Shown: positions 8,720-18,745, counted from the first letter of the stretch. The stretch is DNA of 64,000 nt from Patiriisocius sp047731265 (GCF_047731265.1 NZ_CP159835.1:2046001-2110000), one strand, 5' to 3'. Program-made: numbers and translations. The notes: generated by a model not told the origin, from the letters alone.

Positions 8720-8920
8720 CTATGTTCCAATTAGTAATTCTCTCTTTTGAGCTTCTGTCTTTGAGGTATACGTTTCTGTATATATGACAATCCAATCATT
8801 GGCGCGGCCAGTAAATCACTTGTGCTACCATAGATGTTTTACTAAACGCTGGGGTATTTCGCGGGTATAGCCCACGTAATATTTATTTGGTTTTTCAGAA
8901 TATAGTAGGCAAACAAAATA
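8720..8920 (-). pseudogene. GIY-YIG endonuclease remnant
   Basis: One minus-strand frame reads CLLYSEKPNKYYVGYTREIPQRLVKH, in pieces YSEKPNKYYVGYT and REIPQRLVKH, then two stops, then FTGRANDWIVIYTETYTSKTEAQKREL, in pieces FTGRANDWIVIYTE and SKTEAQKRE. This is the layout of the short GIY-YIG (UPF0213-like) endonucleases common in flavobacteria: KYYVGYT is the YIG part and the conserved Arg/Lys and Glu follow. Two in-frame stops (within LVKHLW*HK*FTG) and a missing C-terminus show that it is inactive. It sits between tRNA-Val and a partial tRNA copy. Confidence 0.75.
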
Positions 8921-8932
8921 ATTTATAAAATG

Positions 8933-8961
8933 AAAAAAGGTCTTCATTTCTGAAGACCTTT
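8933..8961 (-). terminator. tRNA-Val terminator
   Basis: AAGGTCTTC (8937-8945) and GAAGACCTT (8952-8960) form a 9-bp stem with a 6-base loop. On the minus strand it is followed by a run of T (complement of 8933-8938), immediately downstream of the tRNA. Confidence 0.85.
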
Positions 8962-8963
8962 AG

Positions 8964-9038
8964 TGGGCGTTGAGGGATTCGAACCCCCGACCCCTTGGGT
9001 GTAAACCAAGTGCTCTGAACCAACTGAGCTAAACGCCC
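8964..9038 (-). tRNA. tRNA-Val (TAC)
   Basis: On the minus strand the acceptor strands GGGCGTT and AACGCCC pair fully, the D-arm reads GCTCAGTTGGTTCAGAGC, the anticodon arm is CTTGG-TTTACAC-CCAAG with anticodon TAC, and the T-arm contains GGTTCGAATCC. CCA is not encoded. It is the only intact RNA gene in the window and has its own terminator. Confidence 0.95.
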
Positions 9039-9233
9039 TATTCTGTTAGGGGATGCAAATATAACTTAGAATTTACTTTTCACAAACATTTTTAAATAAA
9101 AAATTAAGTTTTTTTTGAAGTTATAAAATTGAACTAATCTCAGGCAAAGATTTTTTGTTTTCTACTCCTATTTTTCTAATAATATATATAAGTAATGGCC
9201 TCCTTTTGTACATTCACAAAAAATAGTATTATC

Positions 9234-10289
9234 ATGAAATTTTCACCTCTTAGTTTACTTCTACTTTGTTCCATTACAGCATTCTCGCAAAATTATCAAT
9301 CTGCAGAAAGTGTCCAGTATGATATCGCGAACGATCGCTGGCTTGTGGCAAATGGTAGTAATATCATTATAGATGACGGTAATGGAGACTTGTCTTTTTT
9401 TGGTAGCGGAAGTGCCTCTCACGGTATGGAAATAATGGGTAATACTTTATTTGTAATTGCTGGTGGAACTATCAAAGGATATGATTTAACAACGGAGAAT
9501 GAAGTAATGAGTCTTTTAATTCCTGGCACATCATTTCTTAATGGTATGACTAGTGATGGAAACACACTTTTGTGGGTTACAGATTTTGGTGCTTCAAAAA
9601 TATACGCTATTGATGTTTCAGATTTAAATACTCCAGTAGCGATTGAAATAGTAGCAAATACAGGAAGTACTCCTAATGGAATATTATATGATAATGTAGA
9701 CAGGCTTCTGTTTGTTACTTGGGGAAGTAATGCTAAAATTAAAGCAGTTTCTTTAAGCACAAACGCAGTTAGTGATATAGCAGATACAGGTTTAGGTAAT
9801 ATTGATGGTATTCAGAAATCTGAAGGAGAATATTTTATATCTTCTTGGTCGCCAAATCGAATTACAAGATACTCTGGTGACTTTTCAGATTCTTTTATTG
9901 TAGATACACCAACACTAAGTTCACCGGCGGATATTGGTGTAAGTCAAAATGGTATTCTTGGAATCCCGATGGGCAACGAAGTAATCTTTGTGAATCTAAA
10001 CGGTACAGCGAGTATAGAGGATTTAGCTAATACTTTACTTGATTTCAATGTTTCAGAAAACCCAATAACCTTAAACTCTTATATGGAGTTTAGGCTTGTT
10101 GATAATGCCAATGTCTCTATTGATCTTTACTCAATCCTTGGAACAAAAATTAAAACTATTGTCTCATTAAAAAACCTTGGAGGTTTCCAGAAAATTAATC
10201 TGTCTTCATCAGGACTAACAAGCGGTATTTATATTTTGAAAATTATTGTAGATGGTCAAAGCCTTTCCAAAAAACTTATAGTAAAATAA
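9234..10289 (+). CDS. Secreted SMP-30/NHL-like propeller protein with T9SS sorting domain
   Basis: This exported protein of about 351 residues starts with a signal peptide (MKFSPLSLLLLCSITAFSQ); an earlier in-frame start at 9195 would place 13 polar residues before it, so the ATG at 9234 is preferred. The middle consists of repeated strands such as NGMTSDGNTLLWVTDFGASKIYAID and NGILYDNVDRLLFVTWG, quoted as TLLWVTDFGASKIYAID, like SMP-30 or NHL/YVTN propellers. The C-terminal about 75 residues (VDLY..LGTKIKT, then GIYILKI and a Lys tail) look like a type A T9SS sorting domain. No enzyme activity can be assigned. It converges on murF with 2 bases between them. Confidence 0.75.
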   Translation: MKFSPLSLLLLCSITAFSQNYQSAESVQYDIANDRWLVANGSNIIIDDGNGDLSFFGSGSASHGMEIMGNTLFVIAGGTIKGYDLTTENEVMSLLIPGTSFLNGMTSDGNTLLWVTDFGASKIYAIDVSDLNTPVAIEIVANTGSTPNGILYDNVDRLLFVTWGSNAKIKAVSLSTNAVSDIADTGLGNIDGIQKSEGEYFISSWSPNRITRYSGDFSDSFIVDTPTLSSPADIGVSQNGILGIPMGNEVIFVNLNGTASIEDLANTLLDFNVSENPITLNSYMEFRLVDNANVSIDLYSILGTKIKTIVSLKNLGGFQKINLSSSGLTSGIYILKIIVDGQSLSKKLIVK

Positions 10290-10291
10290 TT

Positions 10292-11578
10292 TTAAAGTAA
10301 ACCAACGATACGCTCTAAAGCCATGCCTCGAGAGGCTTTTATTAGTATGGTGCTACTTGTGATTTTCTTGTCTTCTAGTATTTTTTTTAGTTTATCGAAA
10401 GATTCAACTTTGGTAATTGATTTATTTTGAACTTTCGTTTTTGAAAAATTTTCGCCTATAAGAAAAGCGTTTCCAATGCTGTACTTGGTAATATAGTCGG
10501 CAATTATTTGGTGTTCTAACGCAGCACTATCACCAAGCTCAAACATATCTCCCAAGAATACTATTTTGTTTTTGTCAGAAGTGGTTTTAAAGCTCTCTAA
10601 AGCTGCAAGCATACTTGTAGGGTTAGCGTTATATGCGTCTAGAATGATTTTATTCGAATCTTTTTCAATTACTTGTGACCGGTTATTTCTGGGGGTATAT
10701 TCTTCTATACCTTTCTTTATGTCTTCACTTGTTACCTCAAAATACTGTCCTATAATAATGGCAGCGCATATATTAGTAAAGTTATACTTTCCTATTAGCT
10801 TGGATGCAATAGTTACATTGTTGAAGGAAGCTTTCACATAAGGATCGCATGCTTTCAATTTTATATTCGAAAACTCTTGATTGCTTTCAGAAAAACCAAA
10901 CTTCTTGTTATAAGGATCAAGAATTTGTTTTTGTTTGGGATCGTCTGCATTCATAAACAGATATTTACCGTTTTGGATAAGGTGTTTGTAGAGCTCGCTT
11001 TTGCCTTTTACAACGCCATCTAAACTCCCAAAACCTTCAAGGTGTGCCTTTCCAAAGTTGGTAATATATCCATAATCAGGCTGGGCTATTTCGCAAAGCT
11101 TTGCAATCTCTTTTAAGTGATTCGCACCCATTTCCACAATACCGATTTCAGTCTCTTTGTTCATTCTTAATAAGGTCAGTGGAACCCCTATGTGGTTGTT
11201 TAAATTACCTTTAGTGGCTGTCGTATTATACTTCTTGCTTAATACTGCGTGTATTAGCTCTTTTGTTGTCGTTTTTCCATTGCTGCCAGTTAAAGCAATT
11301 ATAGGGATTTTAAGGGAGTTACGATGAAATGTAGCAAGTTGTTGTAAATAACTTAATGCGCTTTTGCATAAAATAGTTTCTCCTGTATTTTTATGATATG
11401 TTATCTCATCAATAATTACTTTATAGGCTCCTTTGTCTAATGCTTCCTGAGTAAATTTATTCCCATTAAAATTTTCGCCTTTGAGTGCGACAAAAATGGA
11501 TCCTTTCTCGATTTCTCTGGTGTCTGTACAAATGCCTGTACTTTTTAAAAAATGCTCGTGTAGTGTTTGAATATTCAA
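10292..11578 (-). CDS. murF: UDP-N-acetylmuramoyl-tripeptide--D-alanyl-D-alanine ligase
   Basis: MurF adds D-Ala-D-Ala to the peptidoglycan precursor in the cytoplasm. The 428-residue protein has an N-terminal substrate domain (GICTDTREIEKGSIFVALKG, here shortened to TDTREIEKGSIFVALKG), the Mur P-loop TGSNGKTTTKE near residue 97, NNHIGVPLTLL, GAN in VEMGANHLKEI, and a C-terminal domain with ILDAYNANPTSM and FLGDMFELG, all typical of MurF. It lies 81 bases downstream of gldJ on the same strand, an arrangement seen in other flavobacteria, with a terminator hairpin in between. Length and motifs are complete. Confidence 0.96.
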   Translation of the reverse strand: MNIQTLHEHFLKSTGICTDTREIEKGSIFVALKGENFNGNKFTQEALDKGAYKVIIDEITYHKNTGETILCKSALSYLQQLATFHRNSLKIPIIALTGSNGKTTTKELIHAVLSKKYNTTATKGNLNNHIGVPLTLLRMNKETEIGIVEMGANHLKEIAKLCEIAQPDYGYITNFGKAHLEGFGSLDGVVKGKSELYKHLIQNGKYLFMNADDPKQKQILDPYNKKFGFSESNQEFSNIKLKACDPYVKASFNNVTIASKLIGKYNFTNICAAIIIGQYFEVTSEDIKKGIEEYTPRNNRSQVIEKDSNKIILDAYNANPTSMLAALESFKTTSDKNKIVFLGDMFELGDSAALEHQIIADYITKYSIGNAFLIGENFSKTKVQNKSITKVESFDKLKKILEDKKITSSTILIKASRGMALERIVGLL

Positions 11579-11610
11579 TGAAAATGATTTTGAAGTTTAT
11601 GTAAAAGTAA

Positions 11611-11641
11611 AAAACCCACTTTAAATTCTAAAGTGGGTTTT
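11611..11641 (-). terminator. gldJ terminator
   Basis: AAAACCCACTTTA (11611-11623) pairs perfectly with TAAAGTGGGTTTT (11629-11641). On the minus strand a T-run follows, so it should end gldJ transcription before murF or attenuate read-through. Confidence 0.8.
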
Positions 11642-11659
11642 CATTAAATATTAAAAAAA

Positions 11660-13342
11660 CTAATTTCTAGCGCTCTTATTCTTTTTGGATTTAGAACCTA
11701 CTCTTGACATAGCGCATCTAAAACCAATGTAGTCTGTTGCCATTTCTTGAGGAAAATATCTGCGTTGAGCTGGGTCTAACCAATAGTCACGATCTCTCCA
11801 CGAACCTCCTTTGTAAACACGTACTTCATTATTTACAAGTGAAGTTCTTTTTGTGGATTTGTCATATTGACGATTCAAATCCATTGACGCACTATCTGCT
11901 TCAGTAACTTTATGTAGTGGCGAGTTATACATTCGTTTGCTATCATCTAATTCCTCTTCATCGTCTTCTCCAAACGATTGATAGTATCGTGTAGATCGTT
12001 TATCTCCATCTCTAAAGTCACGATTGTCACTTTTGGAGAACTGTGTTCTTAAATATGTTTCATTTTCATCAACAGGGATCTGTAAAATTTCACCTGGCAG
12101 GTCTCTAGCCACAATTTTACCAGTATTCAAAGTGTCAAAAACAATAGAATCTACCGTAACAATCTTTACTTTTCCGTTTTCGTCTATTGCATTTTTAGTA
12201 TAAACATTTCCACGATAGTAGTTAAAGTCGTTAAACTCGTCATCAACAATGGGTCTGTAAACATCAGCAACCCATTCCGCTACATTTCCAGCCATATCAT
12301 AAAGACCATAATCATTTGGTTCGTATGATTTGATTTCAGCGGTAATATCTGCACCATCGTCACTCCATCCTGCAATACCACCATAATCACCATCACCTTG
12401 TTTAAAGTTTGCTAATTGGTCGCCTCGAGACTTTCTTTTACCAGATCTTGTGTATTGTCCATCCCAAGGATATTTTTTTCTGCCTCGGTATACATTATAA
12501 TTTCGCAAACTTACAAGACCTAGTGCAGCATACTCCCATTCTGCTTCCGTAGGAAGTCGATAAGCTGGTAATAGAAGCCCATCTTTTCTTTGAATAAATA
12601 AATTTGTACTGTCCTTACTTCTCTTGGCAATACTTTTTGATTTTTTACCTCCACGAGTTATAGAATCGTTGCCTCCATAGGTTTGAGTCGGAGCGTTTAA
12701 ATAGGTTTCTGTACTAAATGTCTGACCTACTTCAACATCGTATCGAGAATTTCTTGCGGTAATGCCGTCTTGTTCAAGAATGAGTTCGTTTACTCTGTCT
12801 GTACGCCAGTTCCCAAATTCTACTGCTTGAATCCAACTAACTCCTACTACAGGATATTCAGCATAAGCAGGGTGTCTAAGGTAATTGTACGTCATTACTT
12901 CGTTGTATCCTAAACGATTTCTCCATACTAGTGTGTCTATTAGAGCCCCCTCGTAAATTTTACGATATTCTTCATTGTCTGGAGGAAATACTTGTTTGAT
13001 CCAATCAAGATACTGAAGATACATGAAGTTGGTAACTTCTGTTTCGTCCATATAAAAAGATTGAACATGCTGTTGATTAGGGCTATTGTTCCAATCGTGC
13101 ATTGGATCATCTTGAACTTTACCCATCGTAAATGTTCCGCCTTCAACAAAAACAAGTCCAGGACCTGTTTCTTGCTCAGTATATTGGCTGTTTTTTTGTG
13201 GTCCTCCCTCTCTAGAGTTGAATTTCCAGCCAGTAGCACGGGAGCTATCTTTGTAGTCTCTCGTTTTGTTACAGCTTACAATAAATGTGCTTGTGAGTGC
13301 AAGTATAAGCAGCCTTAAGGCTATTTTTTTTGTCAAGTTCAT
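11660..13342 (-). CDS. gldJ: Gliding motility lipoprotein GldJ
   Basis: GldJ is an outer-membrane-associated lipoprotein needed for flavobacterial gliding and for stability of the T9SS motor protein GldK. The 560-residue protein has a signal peptide ending STFIVSC (lipidated Cys near residue 24), then a formylglycine-generating-enzyme-like (SUMF1) fold: GGTFTMG, DETEVTNFMYLQYLDW, PVVGVSWIQAVEF, YRLPTEAEWEYAA, NVAEWVAD, VYKGGSWRD and GFRCAMS. A charged insert (residues about 420-510) is typical of GldJ rather than GldK. It is followed by murF and is divergent from porU, as in related genomes. The FGE-like domain is not thought to be catalytic here. Confidence 0.93.
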   Translation of the reverse strand: MNLTKKIALRLLILALTSTFIVSCNKTRDYKDSSRATGWKFNSREGGPQKNSQYTEQETGPGLVFVEGGTFTMGKVQDDPMHDWNNSPNQQHVQSFYMDETEVTNFMYLQYLDWIKQVFPPDNEEYRKIYEGALIDTLVWRNRLGYNEVMTYNYLRHPAYAEYPVVGVSWIQAVEFGNWRTDRVNELILEQDGITARNSRYDVEVGQTFSTETYLNAPTQTYGGNDSITRGGKKSKSIAKRSKDSTNLFIQRKDGLLLPAYRLPTEAEWEYAALGLVSLRNYNVYRGRKKYPWDGQYTRSGKRKSRGDQLANFKQGDGDYGGIAGWSDDGADITAEIKSYEPNDYGLYDMAGNVAEWVADVYRPIVDDEFNDFNYYRGNVYTKNAIDENGKVKIVTVDSIVFDTLNTGKIVARDLPGEILQIPVDENETYLRTQFSKSDNRDFRDGDKRSTRYYQSFGEDDEEELDDSKRMYNSPLHKVTEADSASMDLNRQYDKSTKRTSLVNNEVRVYKGGSWRDRDYWLDPAQRRYFPQEMATDYIGFRCAMSRVGSKSKKNKSARN

Positions 13343-13578
13343 AGTTTAATATATGAAGAAATTGGGATTGCAATATAATGATAAACGGTAAAAATGCAAT
13401 GTTATTTCATTATTTATTGTCTGAAAGTTTTATCACTTTCATGCTACTAACGCATTCAAAATTGTTTTCTACATTACAAAACGATTTCTATCTGTTTTTA
13501 GTATGTAAATGTTTATTTCTGCTAAAAAACTTAAATTTTATCAATACTAAGTATATTTTTGAAGCGTTAGATTAATTC

Positions 13579-16500
13579 ATGAAAAAGATAATACTACTTT
13601 TTTGTATTCTAGGAAGTCTAACTTCCTTAGCACAAAAAAAGAACAGAACTATAAATTGGGCCACAACCTATCAGATTGAGGCTACAAAAAAATTAAATAA
13701 ACCTTCACTTGCAAAAAATACTGCAACGCAACTAAGCACGGTAAAAGAAAATATCGCAAAGAAAAAAGAAGCTAGAGAAAAGTCACGTCAAAATGCGCTT
13801 GATTTTTTGAAATTAACACTTACAAAAGAGAGCGTTTCTTATAACGATCAATGGGAGGATACTGGATTTGCAAATCCTGCTTCGTTGAAAATTACAAATG
13901 TCAAGTATGTTAACGTTACCGCTTCAGAAAAAAATAAAATAAACATATCTAAAGTTCCAAGCGTTCTAAATGCTAGGCTTATAAGTAAAAAGGGGCGGGA
14001 TGTAATATACACGCAACTTTCTCTTAATCCTATTGTGAAAGTAGATGGACAACTAAAGAAGGTTGTTTCTTATGTTGTTTCTTATTCTTACTTTTCAAAT
14101 TCAAGGGCTTCGAATTCTAGAATTCCTATATCAAATTCAGTTTTGGCGAGTGGTAGTTGGTATAAATTTAAGGTAGATAGAACAGGTATTCATCGTATTT
14201 CGAGATCTTTTTTAGAAGATATTGGGATGAATGTTTCTGGAGTCGATCCTAGAACGATAAAGATATATGGTCACGGAGGGAAGCCACTACCATACTTAAA
14301 TTCTTTAAACAACAATTTGTTCGATCTTCCAGAGAATAGTATTCAAGTGGTGGGAGAGAATGACGGAAATTTTGATGGTAGTGATTTCATTTTATTTTAT
14401 GCGATTTCTGATATTGGATACGATGAAGAGAACGATACCCATATTAATCCATACAGTGATGAAGCCTACTATTATATCACTGCTGGTGGAAACCCTGGTT
14501 TGAGAGTCCAAGCGCTAAACGAGCCTTCAGGAAACTCAAACATTGCAATTAATACATTTAATGATTATCAATTTCACGAAGAGGATGAGTTTAGTGGTGC
14601 AAAAGTAGGCCGTAGATGGCTGGGAAATCGTTTTGATATTGAGAGTGAGCAAACCTATGAATTCAACTTTCCTAATATGGTTGGAGGGGCTATTATGGAA
14701 GTTAGTGTTAAAGTGGCTTCGTCTTCTGAGAATTCCACTTCCTTGGCGGTTTCAGTAAATGGAACAAGTCTTAATCCTTTCACATTTAACGCTATAGACG
14801 GTACGACTCTATTAGATTATGAGCCGGCTAATAACAACCAAAATTGGCCTGCTCAAATTCCAGCTGCTGGTGAAAATGTAACTATAAATTTGTTGTATAA
14901 CAATGGTGGGAATCCTTCTAGTATTGGGTATTTAGATTATATACGAATAGAAGCACTTCGACAACTAACAGGGATTGACGGGCAATTATTGTTTAGATAT
15001 AATGATGCTGCAACCACCTCAGGAGTTGCTGAATATACCATAAGCAATGCGTCTCAGTTTTCTCAAGTTTGGGACGTGACAAATACAAACGCTATTACAG
15101 CAAAGCCCAATGAAGGATTAGTTTCCTTCAGTTTTAAATCGCAAATGGGTGAAATAAGAGAGTATGTTGCTGTAAATCCACAGGATTATTTTGAGCCTGT
15201 TGAAATAGGGCAATCTGTTGTGGCTAATCAAAATATTAAAGGATCTATTTTTCTTGATGGTTCTGGTGATTTTCAAGATATTGACTATTTAATCATAACA
15301 GCACCTTTTTTAATACAGCCGGCGTTGAGACTGGCAGAGCATCATAGAGCTGTTAGAGGTACACGGGTAAAAGTTGTTACTACTGACAGGATTTATGAAG
15401 AATTTAGTAGTGGTAAACAAGATATTGGTGCGATTAGGAATTTTGTAAGATATGTATATGAGAATGCCTCTACACCGGCTAATAGGATTAAGTATGTAGG
15501 GATTTTTGGAGATACTTCTGTAGATTATAAGGCAAGACGTTCTTTAGCAGGAGCGGCTAATAATAATATTGTGCCCACTTTTCATACCTTACAAAGTGTT
15601 AGTACGGTTTCTTCTTATATGTCTGATGATTACTTTGGGATGATGGATGCAGATCCATTCACCGAAAATGATGAAGGAACGATGGCTACATCAGATAAGT
15701 TAGATATTGCCATAGGAAGGATATTGGCTGATGAAGTTTCTTTGGCAAATTCTCTTGTAGACAAAATAGTGGCCTATGAATCAAAAGCGTCTTTTGGTAA
15801 TTGGCGCAATAATATTGTAATGATTTCTGATGATGCAGATATCGCAAGTGAGTTTAATTCCTTGCAAACGGTCTTAAATGATTTGGCAGATCAAATATCA
15901 GATGAAAAACCACAAGTCAATGTAAAGAAAATTCATATTGATGCATTTCAGCAAGAAAGTTCTGCTGGGGGAAATAGATATCCAGAAGTAAATGACGTTA
16001 TAAAAAACGATATCGAAGTAGGGGCGTTGATTGTAAATTACTTTGGACACGGTGGTGAAGATGGATTGGCAAAAGAATTTATTTATACGAAAGAAACTGC
16101 TACAACATTGAGAAATCCTAATAGATATCCTATTATTGTAACAGTAACTTGCGAGTTTACAAAATTTGATTTACCTACTCGTATAACCGCAGGGGAGCTT
16201 ACCTATTGGAATAAAGAAGGAGGCGCAATAGGGCTGATAACTACAACTCGGTCTATTTTTGTTAGTACAGGATCTGCTTTAAATGAAAGTCTTGCAGATC
16301 AAATTTTTGGTTTTGGAATAGATGTTCCTAATCCTCCTGCTGAAGGTTTAAGAATCTCAAAGAATTCTATAGCTAATGACGTCAATCGCCGGGTAGTTTT
16401 TTATGTAGGTGATCCTGCGTTACCAATTTCATTTCCAGAAAAGGATATAAAATTAACCACTATTAATGGGGTGCCAATAGCGCAATCAAATGAAGTTTTA

Positions 16501-17538
16501 AAAGGATTAGATTATGTAAAATTAGGAGGGCAAGTATTGAATGCAAATGGCGCGCTGCAGTCAAATTATAATGGAGTTTTAGAAGCCAAGGTTTTTGATA
16601 AAAGAGTGACTCGTCAAACCCTAGGTAATGATGGTACAACCATAAATGGTGAATTGGCAATATTAGAATTTACTACTCTTGGAGAAACCTTGTTTAATGG
16701 TCAAGCCACAGTGACAAATGGTATCTTTGAATTTGATTTTGTAGTGCCTAAAGATGTTCAGATACCTATAGATAAAGGGAAGGTGAGTTTTTATTCACAA
16801 GTAGATAATCAATTAGTGGACAATGCTGGTTTTGATCTTGATATACAAATAGGTGGATTAAATGAAAATGCAGGGACCGATACTACAGGGCCCATCCTCC
16901 AATTATTTATGAATGATGAAAGTTTCGTTGCCGGAGGAATAACAAACGACTCCCCTAATTTAATTGTTAAACTACAAGATGGTAACGGTATCAATACAGC
17001 TAGTGGAATAGGTCACGACCTTCTTGCTATTCTTGATGGTGACGAAGCAAATCCTTTTAAATTAAACGATTACTACCAAGCCAATGTGGATGATTATACA
17101 ACCGGAATTGCTAACTATATTTTTAGAGATTTAGAAGATGGTCCACACACTATCTCATTTAAAGCTTGGGATACCTATAATAATAGTAGCACCCAAGAAC
17201 TAGATTTTGTTGTAGCTGGAAGTAATGAAATTGAAATAAGCAGGGTGCTTAACTATCCAAATCCATTCGTTAATTACACCGAGTTTTGGTTTAATCATAA
17301 CAGGCCTTTCGAACCATTAGAGGTGCAAGTACAAGTTTTTACGGTAACTGGAAAGGTAGTCTGGACACAAAATAAAATTGTTAATACCGAAGGGTTTTTA
17401 TCACGTGATATTATCTGGGACGGTAGAGACGATTTTGGAGAAAAAATAGGAAAAGGAGTATATGTTTATAAGATCACGGTAAAATCAACGTTAACTAATC
17501 AGCAAACGGAAAAGTTTGAAAAACTTGTTATCCTTTAA
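13579..17538 (+). CDS. porU: Type IX secretion system sortase PorU
   Basis: PorU is the outer-membrane gingipain-type (C25) peptidase that removes C-terminal sorting domains from T9SS cargo and attaches the cargo to the cell surface. The 1319-residue protein has a signal peptide (MKKIILLFCILGSLTSLAQ), a long N-terminal beta region, the C25 domain with the catalytic pair His824 (YFGHGGEDG) and Cys858 (TVTCEFTKFD), and a C-terminal region with a NYPNPFVNYTEFWFNH motif and GKVVWTQ, resembling the sorting domain that PorU itself carries. It precedes porV by 39 bases and is divergent from gldJ. All expected parts are present. Confidence 0.95.
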   Translation: MKKIILLFCILGSLTSLAQKKNRTINWATTYQIEATKKLNKPSLAKNTATQLSTVKENIAKKKEAREKSRQNALDFLKLTLTKESVSYNDQWEDTGFANPASLKITNVKYVNVTASEKNKINISKVPSVLNARLISKKGRDVIYTQLSLNPIVKVDGQLKKVVSYVVSYSYFSNSRASNSRIPISNSVLASGSWYKFKVDRTGIHRISRSFLEDIGMNVSGVDPRTIKIYGHGGKPLPYLNSLNNNLFDLPENSIQVVGENDGNFDGSDFILFYAISDIGYDEENDTHINPYSDEAYYYITAGGNPGLRVQALNEPSGNSNIAINTFNDYQFHEEDEFSGAKVGRRWLGNRFDIESEQTYEFNFPNMVGGAIMEVSVKVASSSENSTSLAVSVNGTSLNPFTFNAIDGTTLLDYEPANNNQNWPAQIPAAGENVTINLLYNNGGNPSSIGYLDYIRIEALRQLTGIDGQLLFRYNDAATTSGVAEYTISNASQFSQVWDVTNTNAITAKPNEGLVSFSFKSQMGEIREYVAVNPQDYFEPVEIGQSVVANQNIKGSIFLDGSGDFQDIDYLIITAPFLIQPALRLAEHHRAVRGTRVKVVTTDRIYEEFSSGKQDIGAIRNFVRYVYENASTPANRIKYVGIFGDTSVDYKARRSLAGAANNNIVPTFHTLQSVSTVSSYMSDDYFGMMDADPFTENDEGTMATSDKLDIAIGRILADEVSLANSLVDKIVAYESKASFGNWRNNIVMISDDADIASEFNSLQTVLNDLADQISDEKPQVNVKKIHIDAFQQESSAGGNRYPEVNDVIKNDIEVGALIVNYFGHGGEDGLAKEFIYTKETATTLRNPNRYPIIVTVTCEFTKFDLPTRITAGELTYWNKEGGAIGLITTTRSIFVSTGSALNESLADQIFGFGIDVPNPPAEGLRISKNSIANDVNRRVVFYVGDPALPISFPEKDIKLTTINGVPIAQSNEVLKGLDYVKLGGQVLNANGALQSNYNGVLEAKVFDKRVTRQTLGNDGTTINGELAILEFTTLGETLFNGQATVTNGIFEFDFVVPKDVQIPIDKGKVSFYSQVDNQLVDNAGFDLDIQIGGLNENAGTDTTGPILQLFMNDESFVAGGITNDSPNLIVKLQDGNGINTASGIGHDLLAILDGDEANPFKLNDYYQANVDDYTTGIANYIFRDLEDGPHTISFKAWDTYNNSSTQELDFVVAGSNEIEISRVLNYPNPFVNYTEFWFNHNRPFEPLEVQVQVFTVTGKVVWTQNKIVNTEGFLSRDIIWDGRDDFGEKIGKGVYVYKITVKSTLTNQQTEKFEKLVIL

Positions 17539-17550
17539 ATAAATTAAAAT

Positions 17551-17558
17551 TATATTTG
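17551..17558 (+). promoter_or_regulatory. Putative porV promoter -7 box
   Basis: TATATTTG followed by C matches the Bacteroidota -7 consensus TAnnTTTG exactly, 19 bases before the porV start. A TTG at 17525-17527 could be the -33 element, although its spacing of 23 is at the long end. porV may thus be transcribed independently of porU. Confidence 0.45.
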
Positions 17559-17577
17559 CTCAAAATTTAAGAACCTC

Positions 17578-18723
17578 ATGAAGAAATTACTTTTACTTAT
17601 TCTTATTTGTCTTTTAGCTGCTGAAGGTTCAGCGCAGGAAGAACAAAATCGTGTGATTACAACAGGAGTTCCTTTTATGTTAATTGCAGCCGATGCTAGA
17701 GCTGCAGGTATGGCTGATATGGGTGTTTGGACTTCCTCAGATGCTTTTGCACAACAGTGGAATCCCGCAAAATACGCCTTCGCAATTTCAAAGCAAGGAG
17801 TAGGAGTGACATATACGCCATATTTAAGCCAATTAGTAAATGATATATTCCTTGGGAATATTACTTATTACAACCGTATCAATGAGCGTAGTGCCGTAGG
17901 TACTTCTTTTAGATACTTTAGTAATGGTGAAATTGAGCTTCGTGAAACTGCAGATCAAGAGCCATTGCGTGTGAGGCCGAATGAATTAGCGTTTGATGTT
18001 TCTTACTCATTAAGATTGAGTGAGCGTTTTGCAATGGCAGTTGCAGGACGCTATATTCGAAGCGATCTAAGATTGCAAACAGGAAATGAAGATGCAAATG
18101 CAGCGAATACCTTTGCAGTTGATATAGCAGGGTATTATCAAAGTGAGGAGATTGCCTATGATAGTTTTGACGGTCGTTGGAGATTAGGGTTTAATGTCTC
18201 TAATATTGGGCCAAAATTAAGTTATGATGAAACGGGTCAAGAAAATAACCTACCTACAAATATGGCCTTGGGTGGTGGATTTGATTTTATTCTTGATGAA
18301 TATAACAAAGTAACCGTTGGACTTGAAGTAAACAAATTATTAGTGCCTACACCAAGTGATTCTAATGAGGATGGTACTATTAACAGAGAAGATGATTTTT
18401 ATAATGAGAGTTTTGTAAGCGGAATTTTCTCCTCTTTTGGTGACGCGCCAGACGGTTTTAGTGAGGAGTTAAAAGAATTTACTTGGGCATTAGGAGCGGA
18501 ATACACTTACCAAGACTCGTTTGCATTTAGAGCTGGTTATTTTAACGAGAGTGACGAAAAAGGGTCTAGAAAATTTGCTTCTATTGGAGCTGGATTTAAA
18601 TATACTTCAATAGGGATTGATTTATCCTATTTATTCTCAACATCAGCAGTAATAAGTCCATTAGAAGGTACACTTCGTTTTGGTCTAACATTTAACTTTG
18701 GTGATGAGTATGACGAGTACTAA
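17578..18723 (+). CDS. porV: T9SS outer membrane protein PorV (LptO)
   Basis: PorV is a FadL-like beta-barrel that works with PorU as the attachment complex and shuttles T9SS substrates from the translocon. The 381-residue protein starts with a signal peptide (cleavage likely after EGSAQ), followed by ITTGVPFMLIAADARAAGMADMGV, quoted as TGVPFMLIAADARAAGMA, a stretch strongly characteristic of PorV, and ends with alternating barrel strands closing in FGLTFNFGDEYDEY. It follows porU and ends before a strong terminator. The acidic DEYDEY tail lies after the final barrel strand. Confidence 0.95.
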   Translation: MKKLLLLILICLLAAEGSAQEEQNRVITTGVPFMLIAADARAAGMADMGVWTSSDAFAQQWNPAKYAFAISKQGVGVTYTPYLSQLVNDIFLGNITYYNRINERSAVGTSFRYFSNGEIELRETADQEPLRVRPNELAFDVSYSLRLSERFAMAVAGRYIRSDLRLQTGNEDANAANTFAVDIAGYYQSEEIAYDSFDGRWRLGFNVSNIGPKLSYDETGQENNLPTNMALGGGFDFILDEYNKVTVGLEVNKLLVPTPSDSNEDGTINREDDFYNESFVSGIFSSFGDAPDGFSEELKEFTWALGAEYTYQDSFAFRAGYFNESDEKGSRKFASIGAGFKYTSIGIDLSYLFSTSAVISPLEGTLRFGLTFNFGDEYDEY

Positions 18724-18745
18724 TCTTTAGAAACTTAAAAAAGAT

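Noticed and set aside
13378..13575. Short frame (65 codons) between gldJ and porU
   Set aside because: It lies in the divergent promoter region, has biased hydrophobic composition and no family features.
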